Source: Pseudomonas bohemica
GTDB taxonomy: Bacteria; Pseudomonadota; Gammaproteobacteria; Pseudomonadales; Pseudomonadaceae
Direction of reading: 5' to 3'
Assembly (NCBI RefSeq): GCF_002934685.1
Contig: NZ_NKHL01000119.1
Location: 175,995 to 239,994 of the forward strand
DNA length: 64,000 bases
The position numbers and the translations under genes are program-made. How positions within the stretch are numbered: position 1 is the stretch's first letter; each line of letters starts with the position of its first letter. This document shows, one piece after another, positions 9,485-18,542 of the stretch. The notes below the pieces were generated by a model that had not been told where the DNA came from, searched no databases, and saw only the letters and a program-made list of their open reading frames with translations.

Positions 9485-10002
9485 CGCAGACACCCCCCGG
9501 CAAACGCGCCGGGCGTCTGATGCTGATCATTGCCTGGGCCGCGGCGCTGTTTCTGGCGACGCGGTTTTTCGGTGAATGGGAACAGCGTCAGCAAAACCCG
9601 AACAGTAACGTCACCTCGGAACAGGGTGATGGCTATGTCGAAGTGCGATTGGCGAGCAATCGTCAGGGGCATTTCGTCATGACGGGGCAAATCAACACGC
9701 GCCCTGTGCAGTTCATGCTCGACACGGGGGCGACCGATGTTGCGATCCCCGAAGATGTAGCGGACAGGTTGCATCTGCAGCGCAGCGATCCGGTTCAGGT
9801 GAGCACGGCCAATGGCCGCACCGAGGCGTTTCGGACCACGCTGCGGCGGTTGAAAATCGGCGATATCGTCCTGAACGACGTGCGCGCCCTGGTGGTGCCC
9901 GGTCTGGATGGTGATCAGGTGCTGCTGGGTATGAGCGCCATCAAACAACTCGAATTCACACAGCGTGGCGGCACATTGCTGCTGCGTCAGACGACAAAAT
10001 GA
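9481..10002 (+). CDS. Retropepsin-like aspartic protease, membrane anchored
   Basis: A 173-residue clan AA aspartic protease (TIGR02281-like). One N-terminal membrane segment (LMLIIAWAAALFLATRFF) is followed by a single protease domain with the active-site motif MLDTGATDVAIP near residues 79-90, and a C-terminal LLGMSAIKQLEF block typical of the fold. Such proteins act as homodimers because each chain gives one Asp. The TTG start at 9481 overlaps the upstream stop (TTGA). Substrate unknown. Confidence 0.82.
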   Translation: MTQTPPGKRAGRLMLIIAWAAALFLATRFFGEWEQRQQNPNSNVTSEQGDGYVEVRLASNRQGHFVMTGQINTRPVQFMLDTGATDVAIPEDVADRLHLQRSDPVQVSTANGRTEAFRTTLRRLKIGDIVLNDVRALVVPGLDGDQVLLGMSAIKQLEFTQRGGTLLLRQTTK

Positions 10003-10012
10003 TGAGGCCCGC

Positions 10013-12271
10013 ATGAGCGACTCCCTTGACCTCAGCCTGGACGGTGTAGAACGCCGGTCACTGGCTGACTTCACCGAACAGGCCTATCTCAACTACTCCA
10101 TGTACGTGATCATGGACCGTGCCTTGCCGCATATCGGCGACGGCTTGAAGCCCGTGCAGCGGCGCATTATCTACGCCATGAGCGAGTTGGGTCTGGACGC
10201 CGACGCCAAGCACAAGAAATCGGCGCGTACCGTGGGTGATGTGCTCGGTAAATTCCACCCCCACGGCGACTCGGCCTGCTACGAAGCCATGGTGCTGATG
10301 GCACAGTCCTTCAGCTACCGCTACACGCTGGTAGACGGCCAGGGTAACTGGGGGGCGCCGGATGATCCCAAGTCGTTCGCCGCCATGCGTTACACCGAAG
10401 CGCGGCTGTCGCGTTACTCCGAAGTGCTGCTCACCGAACTGGGCCAGGGCACCGCGGACTGGGTGCCGAACTTCGACGGCACGCTGGACGAGCCCGCTGT
10501 TTTGCCCGCGCGTTTACCGAATATTCTGCTCAATGGCACCACCGGTATCGCCGTGGGCATGGCCACCGACGTGCCACCGCACAACCTGCGCGAAGTCGCG
10601 GCTGCCTGCGTGCGTCTGCTCGATGAGCCCAAAGCGACCATTGAGCAGCTGTGCGAGCACGTACAGGGCCCGGATTACCCGACCGAAGCGGAGATCATCA
10701 CCCCGCGCGCCGACCTGCTGAAAATCTACGAAACCGGCCGCGGTTCGGTGCGCATGCGCGCTGTGTATCGCGTCGAAGATGGCGATATCGTCGTCACCGC
10801 GCTGCCGCATCAGGTGTCCGGCGCTAAGGTGCTGGAGCAGATCGCCGCGCAGATGCAGGCCAAGAAGCTGCCGATGGTCGCCGACCTGCGTGACGAGTCG
10901 GACCACGAGCATCCTTGCCGCATCGTGATCATCCCGCGCTCCAACCGCGTCGATCCCGAAGAGCTGATGCAGCATCTGTTCGCGACCACCGAGCTTGAAT
11001 CCAGCTACCGGGTGAACATCAACATCATCGGGCTGGACGGCAAGCCGCAGCTGAAAAACCTCAAGGCGCTGCTGTCGGAATGGCTGACGTTCCGTATCAA
11101 CACCGTGCGCCGGCGTCTGCAATTCCGTCTGGACAAGGTCGAGCGTCGGCTGCATCTGTTGGACGGTTTGCTCACGGCGTACCTGAACCTGGACGAAGTG
11201 ATCCACATCATTCGTACCGCCGAGCACCCCAAGGCTGAGCTGATCGCGCGTTTCGAGCTGTCCGAGACCCAGGCTGACTACATCCTCGACACCCGTCTGC
11301 GTCAGTTGGCACGTCTGGAAGAGATGAAGCTGCGCAGCGAGCAGGACGAACTGCTCAAAGAACAAGCCAAGCTTCAGGCCTTGCTGGGCAGCGAAACCAA
11401 ACTGCGCAAGCTGGTGCGTACCGAATTGATTGCCGATGCACAAACCTATGGCGATGATCGCCGCTCGCCTATCGTCGAGCGCGCCGAAGCCAAAGCACTG
11501 TCCGAAAACGAACTGATGCCGACCGAGCCTGTGACCGTCGTGCTCTCGGAAAAAGGCTGGGTGCGTTGTGCCAAAGGTCATGACATCGATGCGACGGGTC
11601 TTTCATACAAGGCCGGCGACGGCTTCAAGGCGGCAGCGGCGGGGCGCTCGAACCAGTTTGCTGTGTTCATTGACTCCACCGGGCGCAGTTACTCGCTCGC
11701 GGCACATACGCTGCCATCGGCGCGTGGCCAGGGCGATCCGCTGACCGGTCGCCTGACCCCACCGCCTGCCGCGACGTTCGAATGCGTGCTGCTGCCCGAT
11801 GACGACGCGCTGTATGTCATCGCCTCCGATGCCGGTTATGGTTTCGTGGTCAAGGGTGAGGACTTGCAAGCCAAGAACAAGGCTGGCAAGGCCTTGCTGA
11901 GTCTGCCGTCCGGCGCGAAGGTCATTGTGCCGCGTCCGGTGGCTGATCGTGAGCAGAACTGGCTGGCCGCGGTTACCACCGAAGGGCGCTTGCTGGTCTT
12001 CAAGATCAGCGATCTGCCACAGCTGGGCAAAGGCAAAGGCAACAAGATCATCGGCATCCCGGGCGAGCGTGTGGCCAGTCGTGAAGAGTTTGTGACCGAC
12101 TTGGCAGTCATTCCCGAGGGCGCCACCTTGGTGCTTCAGGCGGGTAAGCGTACGCTGTCGCTCAAGCCCGATGATCTTGAACACTACAAAGGTGAGCGTG
12201 GACGTCGTGGCAATAAGCTGCCTCGTGGCTTCCAGCGCGTGGATGCGTTATTGGTGGAAAACGTCGCTTAA
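10013..12271 (+). CDS. parC: DNA topoisomerase IV subunit A (ParC)
   Basis: A 752-residue cleavage-reunion subunit of topoisomerase IV. The catalytic tyrosine is Tyr127 in MRYTEARLS. The quinolone-resistance-determining region has Ser87 and Glu91 (FHPHGDSACYEAM), the wild-type, sensitive-type residues in Pseudomonas numbering. The C-terminal beta-pinwheel region follows from about residue 500. I chose the ATG at 10013 (MSDSLDLSLDG); the frame extends upstream but that part is out of register with the family. Confidence 0.98.
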   Translation: MSDSLDLSLDGVERRSLADFTEQAYLNYSMYVIMDRALPHIGDGLKPVQRRIIYAMSELGLDADAKHKKSARTVGDVLGKFHPHGDSACYEAMVLMAQSFSYRYTLVDGQGNWGAPDDPKSFAAMRYTEARLSRYSEVLLTELGQGTADWVPNFDGTLDEPAVLPARLPNILLNGTTGIAVGMATDVPPHNLREVAAACVRLLDEPKATIEQLCEHVQGPDYPTEAEIITPRADLLKIYETGRGSVRMRAVYRVEDGDIVVTALPHQVSGAKVLEQIAAQMQAKKLPMVADLRDESDHEHPCRIVIIPRSNRVDPEELMQHLFATTELESSYRVNINIIGLDGKPQLKNLKALLSEWLTFRINTVRRRLQFRLDKVERRLHLLDGLLTAYLNLDEVIHIIRTAEHPKAELIARFELSETQADYILDTRLRQLARLEEMKLRSEQDELLKEQAKLQALLGSETKLRKLVRTELIADAQTYGDDRRSPIVERAEAKALSENELMPTEPVTVVLSEKGWVRCAKGHDIDATGLSYKAGDGFKAAAAGRSNQFAVFIDSTGRSYSLAAHTLPSARGQGDPLTGRLTPPPAATFECVLLPDDDALYVIASDAGYGFVVKGEDLQAKNKAGKALLSLPSGAKVIVPRPVADREQNWLAAVTTEGRLLVFKISDLPQLGKGKGNKIIGIPGERVASREEFVTDLAVIPEGATLVLQAGKRTLSLKPDDLEHYKGERGRRGNKLPRGFQRVDALLVENVA

Positions 12272-12446
12272 GCGGTTAATCAGGCTGTCAATCTTCATTT
12301 TGTCACGAAGATCGACGCAGAATCGCTGGAGTCATTGCGCATATTCACGGATGATATGTCGTCTTGAGGTGCGGGCGTGGCTGTGTGCCTTCATGTTTAC
12401 TTGAGTCTTTGACATCGTGGTCGCCGTGGGTGGCCACTTGGACGGA

Positions 12447-13157
12447 ATGATGAATTTTCTACGCGTTCCTTGTGTTCTGTTGTTGACCGGCGTTCTGGGT
12501 TTGGCCGGGTGCAGCGTTCATCAGCCCCAATCGCTCTATCAGCTTGACAGTGGCGAGCCGGGGCAACCGAAACAAAGCGCCGGAGTCGCTGTTTTGCTGG
12601 GTCCGGTTTCCGTTGCCGACTATTTGCAACGGGAGACATTTCTGCAGCGTCAGCCTGACGGTAGCTTGACAGCTTCGACCGATGGTCGCTGGGCGGGCAG
12701 CCTGTCGTCTGACATCGATCAACTGCTGTTGCGCCAAATGGCGTGGAAGCTGGACAGCCAGCGTGTGGTCATGGCACCCGCGGCGGCCAATTTCAGCCCG
12801 GATGTGCAGGTGGTGTTGTCGATCACTCGCCTGGATTCTGGCGTGAACCAGCCGGCTGTGCTCGATGCGCAGTGGCGTCTGCTGGACCGTCGCGGCACCG
12901 TGCGTGACAGCAAGCTGGTGCACCTCGAAGAGCGTCATGCGGGTACCGCGGCTGCACAGGTCAAGGCTCAAGGCGTTCTGTTGCAGCGTCTGGCCGATCA
13001 ACTGAGTGCTGCGGTCAAGCCTGTGGCCAGCCAGCCATTGGTCGCCGAGGAGCCGAAAAAAGTCGCTCAACCCGCCAAAACCCGGACCGATCAGGACAAG
13101 CCGAAGATCCCAATGGCCTCCCCGATTCGTACCGATCTGGAAGTGTTCCGCTTCTGA
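12447..13157 (+). CDS. ABC-type transport auxiliary lipoprotein (PqiC/YmbA-like)
   Basis: A 236-residue lipoprotein: signal MMNFLRVPCVLLLTGVLGLA followed by lipobox LAGC. The mature part resembles the PqiC/YmbA family (SLYQLDSGEP, VLLGPVSVADYLQR, WAGSLSSDIDQLLLRQMA), which supports intermembrane MCE-protein transport. The last 40 residues are a Lys/Pro-rich tail. ATG 12447 and 12450 are both possible. No pqiA or pqiB partner is adjacent, so the partner is elsewhere or it acts alone. A strong terminator follows. The 175 bases before it, after parC, show no other feature. Confidence 0.82.
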   Translation: MMNFLRVPCVLLLTGVLGLAGCSVHQPQSLYQLDSGEPGQPKQSAGVAVLLGPVSVADYLQRETFLQRQPDGSLTASTDGRWAGSLSSDIDQLLLRQMAWKLDSQRVVMAPAAANFSPDVQVVLSITRLDSGVNQPAVLDAQWRLLDRRGTVRDSKLVHLEERHAGTAAAQVKAQGVLLQRLADQLSAAVKPVASQPLVAEEPKKVAQPAKTRTDQDKPKIPMASPIRTDLEVFRF

Positions 13158-13172
13158 ATCCAGCGCAAACAA

Positions 13173-13200
13173 AAAGCCCGCAGCGATGCGGGCTTTTTTG
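13173..13200 (+). terminator. Rho-independent terminator after the PqiC-like gene
   Basis: The stem agcccgc / gcgggct with a four-to-five base loop is followed by a run of six T. It is 16 bases after the stop codon. Confidence 0.9.
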
Positions 13201-13232
13201 TGGGTGACCGGTCGCGTTTGATTCTGGCGAGG

Positions 13233-13386
13233 CCGTAGGAGCAAGCTTGCTCACGATCTGCCGGGAACCGGCAGTAAACCCTGTGAACTCGATACATCTG
13301 ACAGGGCCGGGTCGTCCGATTCTATTGCCGCTTCGGTCGGCCACGACCCCCGAGCAGATCGCCTGCAAGTAAGGCTCCTACGGCCC
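13233..13386. repeat. Diverged REP pair
   Basis: A REP-like unit ccgtaggagcaagcttgctc at 13234 faces a diverged one ending in ggctcctacggcc at 13386, about 120 bases apart. This fills the gap between two convergent genes (13158-13439), in which I see nothing else beyond the terminator. Confidence 0.55.
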
Positions 13387-13439
13387 CCAGCCAGAATCAA
13401 GAGCCAGACTGGGGCAATCTCATGTCCCGCAGAGCATCA

Positions 13440-14969
13440 TCAGGCCTTACGCGCCTCATGCATGCGCGCCAACTGACGCTCAAGCATCGACGGATACGGT
13501 TCCATCAGCCGTTCCACGCAGCTTGCGCCCTCGGGGCTGGCGATCGGGCGGATGCGGGCGCGTTGGCGGATGGTGTGGTCTTCGCTGATCTTGCGCTCTA
13601 CCAGCAGCAGGTTGCGGCTGTGTTGCGACAGGGCCAGAGCGTCCTGCGCGGTTTCCGTCAGCAGCAGGTCGATCTGGTTCATGCCATGCAAGCCTTCGCC
13701 CAGCGTCAGGCCCAGCTGCAATTGCAAGGTGATGCCACTGTCAGCGACTTCGATCTGCAACGCGTGACTGAGGGCGCGCAGTAGCTCGCCGCAGCAGATC
13801 GCGTTGGTCAGGTAGTCGTCGCCGCTGTCCTGGGTGCTGAACACCATCAGCGAGCTGCCATCGTTCAAGGTATGCAGCTCGCTGTCGTAGAGCGACGCGG
13901 CCTGATCGATACAGTCACGGTAGCGCTCAAGCAACTCGGTCAGACGGTTGCGAGGCAAGCGGCGCAGTTGTTCCTGGGAGCCCAACTGCACGGCCAACAC
14001 GGCGCTGTATTGCGGCTGCGATGGTGCCACCGGCAATACAGGGCGCGGCGCGGGCTTTTGCGCCACCGGGGTAGTGTCGCGAAGATCGGCGAACGGATCT
14101 TCTTCGTCGTCTTCATCTTCCGCGGCGACGATGCGCCGGGCCGGAATCGCCGTCGCACGGGGTTTCGGCGCGTCATCGAGCTCAGGGTCGCTTAAGTCGC
14201 TGGCATCGAACTCTGGCGAGGCCTCCTCTTCGTCTTCGATCTGCTCAGGCTCGGGAACAGGCTCCGGCTCAGGCTCGGGTGGCGCATAGGATGTCTTGAG
14301 CTGGCGGGCCAGATCGCCGATTTCGTCCTGACGATCGGTCGCTGGTGTGTAAGGGTCGATATAACGTAGCCACATGCGCAGTTGCAGCATGGGCGTGGAA
14401 ATATGCCGCCCCAGACGCAAGCTCAAGGCCAGTGCCAGGGCCAAAAGGATACCCGCCAGAATGCCCATGCTTTGTAGACTGATGGTCAGCGGCTGCTGGA
14501 ACTGGGTCATGTCCAGGCTGATGCGTAGCGTGCCTGCGACAACGTCCTGAAAGGTCACCTTGATCTCATAGAGGCCTTCGGCTTCGCCCAGCAGGCCGTT
14601 TTTCGGACGCTGACCCGCTTCGGCAAGGATGCGATTGTCCACGCTGTAGATCGCGGCATGGGCTACGAGCGGGTTCTTCACCAGATTGCCCAGCAACACG
14701 TTGAGGCTGAGGATGTCGTTGGACACCAGCAGCTCCGTGGCGGAGGTCGCGGTTTGCGTGGTCAGGGCCTGCCCCAGTGCGTCCGCCTGTTCGTGCATGG
14801 CTTGCTTGAACTGCAAGCCCATCACGCAGGCGTAGATCACCAGCGCCAGCGCGACGAGGATCACGTTATGGCTGGCGATGCGCAAAGCAATCGGAACGCG
14901 TCGATGACGCAGCGCCCGGAAGATCAGCAAGAAGAAATTATCGGTTTTTACTGGCGTGGGCCGGTTCAC
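13440..14969 (-). CDS. Smp/AhpA-like membrane protein with acidic linker and extra C-terminal domain
   Basis: A 509-residue membrane protein divergent from serB, the position that smp (ytjB) holds in E. coli. The start at GTG 14969 gives MNRPTPVKTDNFFLL; the longer frame to 15038 is not supported. Residues about 35-55 are a first membrane segment, then an extracytoplasmic Smp-type sensor (TATSATELLVSNDILSLNVL), then a second segment and a HAMP-like stretch near 195-230. A long acidic, Pro-rich linker (PEPEPEPVPEPEQ) follows. The C-terminal 170 residues are absent in short Smp proteins and vaguely resemble a class III nucleotidyl cyclase fold without the usual metal residues; that is my inference. 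Function unknown. Confidence 0.75.
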   Translation of the reverse strand: MNRPTPVKTDNFFLLIFRALRHRRVPIALRIASHNVILVALALVIYACVMGLQFKQAMHEQADALGQALTTQTATSATELLVSNDILSLNVLLGNLVKNPLVAHAAIYSVDNRILAEAGQRPKNGLLGEAEGLYEIKVTFQDVVAGTLRISLDMTQFQQPLTISLQSMGILAGILLALALALSLRLGRHISTPMLQLRMWLRYIDPYTPATDRQDEIGDLARQLKTSYAPPEPEPEPVPEPEQIEDEEEASPEFDASDLSDPELDDAPKPRATAIPARRIVAAEDEDDEEDPFADLRDTTPVAQKPAPRPVLPVAPSQPQYSAVLAVQLGSQEQLRRLPRNRLTELLERYRDCIDQAASLYDSELHTLNDGSSLMVFSTQDSGDDYLTNAICCGELLRALSHALQIEVADSGITLQLQLGLTLGEGLHGMNQIDLLLTETAQDALALSQHSRNLLLVERKISEDHTIRQRARIRPIASPEGASCVERLMEPYPSMLERQLARMHEARKA

Positions 14970-15099
14970 TGAGCACGGCTCTCTTGGAGAAGTTGGGGCG
15001 CAGTATAGCGAGCGACCCAGATACGGCAAAGCGCTCACTGTGCCCGGCGGTCACTGAAAGTGCGTAGAATGCGGTTTTTTTCTACTGCGGGGGTGCGCC

Positions 15100-16317
15100 T
15101 TGCGCGAAATTGTCCTGATAAACATCACAGGCCTTGACCGTCCGGGCCTCACTGCGGCCATTACTGGCGTTCTGGCTCAAGGTGGCGTGAATATCCTGGA
15201 TATTGGTCAGGCGGTGATCCACGACGCGCTGTCGTTCGGCATTCTGGTCGAGATTCCTGACACCGAACCAGGTGCTGCGGTGCTCAAGAATGTCCAATCC
15301 AGGGCTGACGAACTGGACCAGCAAGTCCGCTTCACTCAAGTTTCCGAAGCCGATTACCAGCATTGGGTCGACGGTCAGGGCAAGGCGCGGCATATCGTGA
15401 CGTTGCTGACCCGCAAAGTGACGGCCGAGCAACTGCAGGCGGTCAGTTCGATCACCGCCAGATACGGCTTGAACATCGACCGCATCGATCGTCTGTCCGG
15501 GCGCATGCCGCTGGATACGCCGACTGATAAGGGCAAGGGCTGCATCGAGTTTTCCGTGCGCGGCGAACCTGCCGATCAGCAGCAGATGCGGGCTGAGTTT
15601 CTGCATGTGGCGCAGGAGCTGAACGTCGATATCGCGTTTCAGCAGGATTCGCTGTTCCGTCGTAATCGCCGCCTGGCGGTATTCGACATGGACTCGACGC
15701 TGATCGAGGCCGAAGTCATCGACGAACTGGCGAAAGCCCACGGCGTCGGTGAGCGTGTCTCGGAGATTACCGAGCGGGCGATGCGGGGCGAATTGGATTT
15801 TCGCGCCAGCTTCAAGGAGCGCCTGGCGCTGCTCAAGGGACTGGACATCAAGGTGCTGGACGAAATCGGCGCGTCGTTGCGTCTGACCGAAGGCGCTGAA
15901 ACTTTGTTCGCCGAACTCAAGCGTCTGGGTTACAAGACAGCGATTCTCTCCGGCGGCTTCACCTATTTCGCTCGTCAACTGCAAGCCAGGCTGGGCATCG
16001 ACTACATCTTCGCCAACGAGCTGGAAGTGGTCGACGGTAAATGCACCGGCAACGCCATCGAACCGATCGTCGATGCTCAGCGCAAGGCCGATTTGCTGCG
16101 TGAACTGGCGATCAAGGAAGGCTTGAGCCTGGAGCAGACCATCGCGGTCGGCGACGGCGCCAATGACCTGCCGATGCTGGCAATTGCGGGACTGGGTGTT
16201 GCGTTCCGCGCCAAGCCGCTGGTCAAGCAGTCTGCGAAACAGGCGATCTCGACGCTGGGGCTGGACGGCGTGCTGTATCTGCTGGGATTCCGGGACCGGG
16301 AAGGGCGTAGCGCCTAG
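15100..16317 (+). CDS. serB: Phosphoserine phosphatase SerB
   Basis: A 405-residue HAD phosphatase that makes L-serine from phosphoserine, the last step of the phosphorylated serine pathway. The first half holds ACT-type regulatory domains (MREIVLINITGLDRPGLTAA...), as in the long Pseudomonas/Mycobacterium form. The HAD motifs are FDMDSTLIEAE (nucleophile Asp196), SGGFTYF and VGDGANDLPML. It starts at TTG 15100 after a GGGGGTG Shine-Dalgarno; no ATG fits the family N-terminus. In P. aeruginosa fimX follows on the opposite strand; here only a REP pair does. Confidence 0.95.
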   Translation: MREIVLINITGLDRPGLTAAITGVLAQGGVNILDIGQAVIHDALSFGILVEIPDTEPGAAVLKNVQSRADELDQQVRFTQVSEADYQHWVDGQGKARHIVTLLTRKVTAEQLQAVSSITARYGLNIDRIDRLSGRMPLDTPTDKGKGCIEFSVRGEPADQQQMRAEFLHVAQELNVDIAFQQDSLFRRNRRLAVFDMDSTLIEAEVIDELAKAHGVGERVSEITERAMRGELDFRASFKERLALLKGLDIKVLDEIGASLRLTEGAETLFAELKRLGYKTAILSGGFTYFARQLQARLGIDYIFANELEVVDGKCTGNAIEPIVDAQRKADLLRELAIKEGLSLEQTIAVGDGANDLPMLAIAGLGVAFRAKPLVKQSAKQAISTLGLDGVLYLLGFRDREGRSA

Positions 16318-16345
16318 CGCGCCCTTGAGGCCCAACTCCAACCAA

Positions 16346-16437
16346 TTGTGGGAGTGGGCTTGCTCACCAAGGGGCAGCACATCCGCTATGTTTTGGCGGC
16401 TGAATGTCAGCATTCGTGAGCGAGCTCACTCGCGCAG
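16346..16437. repeat. Inverted REP pair
   Basis: The units ttgtgggagtgggcttgctc (16346) and ttcgtgagcgagctcactcg (16413) face each other with about 40 bases between. They occupy the gap between the convergent serB and PilZ-like genes. Confidence 0.8.
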
Positions 16438-16470
16438 AGGTCGGGGGCAGGTACGGATACGGACCACTGC

Positions 16471-18258
16471 CTACAACACCGTCCACAACGAATCGAATTC
16501 CTGTTCCGGGCCCGCCTCTGGAGTGGTCTTCTGCAGTCCTTCGAGAATCTCGTACTCGAACTGGTTGTAGCTGCCGGTGGTCGCTTTACGATTGCTTAGC
16601 GTGGCGCGGCGCTCTTCGCCGCTGCTGTTGATCATCACCTTGCTGCCATCCTCGAATGGCAGACGCGGCACAACCACGGTGGCGGGAACGTCGATAGCCC
16701 GCACCTCCGGCAGCAACAGCACCCGCAGATACTGACTGCTCTGCTCGTCACGCAGCAATTGCATGCCACATGCCTGAGCGAACGGAGCGATCAGCTCGGC
16801 ACCCATCTGCGTGCCACCGCTGCGCACCTGACGCACCCAGCGCACCACGGCAATACTCCAGCCATGGCCATGGTCCTGAATGCCGATCAGCTCCCCGGCC
16901 TGCAGTTGATCCGGGACGTCTTTGGGCCACGCCAGGCAATAACCTCCGGGACTGTGGTTGACGATGTTCAGGCTATACGTCGGGAAGCTCTTCTGCCCGT
17001 CCATTTGCGACGCGCCGCTTTCGGATTCCTCGCGCTGATACTCAATCTCTTCGAACGGCAGCATGGTGCTCGACGAGCCGGAGCGCTGAACATCCATTGC
17101 CTGCGACCAAGGATCGTGACAGGCCTGCTCAAGAGGTTGCAGGGTATATTCGGCGACCCTGCTCACGGTCGCGGCAGGCACCTGCAGCAGATCACTGAAG
17201 CATTTCTGGCCACCCACGAAGTAATGAAGCGCGCTCATGCCGACGCAGACCGTCAGCGTGCCTTGGCCTGCGGTGCGTTGAAACACGCGCTCCGACACGT
17301 CGCCCCACGCCGCCGCCAGGTGCTGCAGCACATCGATCGACAGGCCCGGTGGCACGTGCAGGTAGGACTGCGAACGCTGCTCGACCGGCATCTCGATGTA
17401 GCGCTGCAGGGCCGCCGATAACGCGCGCGGGTTGATGCCCAGCAGATTGCTGCGTTGGTCTTCGGCATACAGCGAGGTGTAGCGCGGCGCGGTGTCGATG
17501 CCATAGGCCACCGAGTAGAGGCTGGCGTCGTCGATGGGCTGCTGCAGCGTGACCATCGAGCTCCAGGCGTCCAGCGCATCGGCCAGTTTGCCGATGTTGT
17601 GCTGACGCATCTGGTTGCAACGTGAACAGCCCATCAGCAACGCCACGATGTAGGTTTGTTCGACGGTCAGGGTACGCGTGTGGTGCGCCTGACTATCGGC
17701 CACCGGGATGTTGTGCAGCTCGCTCTGGCGGGCGATTTGATAGATCTGATGCAGCTCCAGCCATAGGCCGTCCTGCACAGGGCAATAAAGCTGGTTGGCA
17801 CGGATCAACGGACCATTGAGGCAGTGCATGGCGCGTTGGAGTGCCGTGGTCAGTAGCGTGGTGCGGTCCCGGGTGAGCCGAGGTGCCACCCTGGCGATAA
17901 TCTGCTTGTAGCCGATCGCCAGATGGTTCTGTAGTGCCTGGCACAGGTTCGCGACCTTGCGCGGGCGTTCTTCCAGCACCACCGATTGATTGAGGAAGTG
18001 GCGTTCCAGGTGCTTGCACACGAAAAACACTTCCGGGCGCAGCAGCTCCAGCAGTTGCAGGCGGTTGTCGCTGGGGGTCAGCAACTGGTTGAGTTCGCCC
18101 AGGCCCTGATAAAGCTGGCGGGCCATTTCGCCTAAATTCGCTTTGGGAAGGGTGGAGATCCAGCGCTTCAAGTCTTTCGGCGTCCCATCACAGAACGACA
18201 GGCTCGACTGCGTCGGCACAGGGGCGCGCAACAACAGTGGGAGACTTAAATTACTCAT
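16471..18258 (-). CDS. PilZ-like domain protein of unknown function
   Basis: A 595-residue cytosolic protein, ortholog by position of the gene beside psd in P. aeruginosa. The N-terminal 400 residues are largely helical with no domain I can name. Near residues 440-510 there is a PilZ-like block: NIVNHSPGGYCLAW, then GELIGIQD and VVRWVRQVRSGGTQMGAELIAP. The RxxxR motif that usually precedes the N-x-S-x-x-G element of a c-di-GMP-binding PilZ domain is not visible, so c-di-GMP binding is doubtful. I chose ATG 18258 (MSNLSLPLLL); GGAG lies rather far upstream. The next gene upstream, asd, reads the same way after a 284-base gap in which I see no other feature. Confidence 0.75.
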   Translation of the reverse strand: MSNLSLPLLLRAPVPTQSSLSFCDGTPKDLKRWISTLPKANLGEMARQLYQGLGELNQLLTPSDNRLQLLELLRPEVFFVCKHLERHFLNQSVVLEERPRKVANLCQALQNHLAIGYKQIIARVAPRLTRDRTTLLTTALQRAMHCLNGPLIRANQLYCPVQDGLWLELHQIYQIARQSELHNIPVADSQAHHTRTLTVEQTYIVALLMGCSRCNQMRQHNIGKLADALDAWSSMVTLQQPIDDASLYSVAYGIDTAPRYTSLYAEDQRSNLLGINPRALSAALQRYIEMPVEQRSQSYLHVPPGLSIDVLQHLAAAWGDVSERVFQRTAGQGTLTVCVGMSALHYFVGGQKCFSDLLQVPAATVSRVAEYTLQPLEQACHDPWSQAMDVQRSGSSSTMLPFEEIEYQREESESGASQMDGQKSFPTYSLNIVNHSPGGYCLAWPKDVPDQLQAGELIGIQDHGHGWSIAVVRWVRQVRSGGTQMGAELIAPFAQACGMQLLRDEQSSQYLRVLLLPEVRAIDVPATVVVPRLPFEDGSKVMINSSGEERRATLSNRKATTGSYNQFEYEILEGLQKTTPEAGPEQEFDSLWTVL

Positions 18259-18542
18259 GTGACAGGTAAACTCCAACAACTACTGGCCCAAATGGCTCCG
18301 ACAGGCTGCAAATGCAGTCACGGGTGACCGAGCGAAACGAGCAAGCTAACGTCAATTGAAAGCGAAGTTTCCTACAGGACTGACGAAAGACTTTAGCAGC
18401 ATTGTATCCAGTGAACAGCCCTTGGTATCAAAATGACACTGTGCAGTGATGATACGGAGGTGCGCACTGGACCAATGGCGGGTTGCATCGGTCGTTGCAG
18501 GCCCGCGCCAAAAAAACGTTTCAAAACTCACTCAGGCAAGAA

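Noticed and set aside
15082..16413. A 443-codon open frame antisense to serB
   Set aside because: serB is unmistakable on the other strand and the frame runs into a REP pair.
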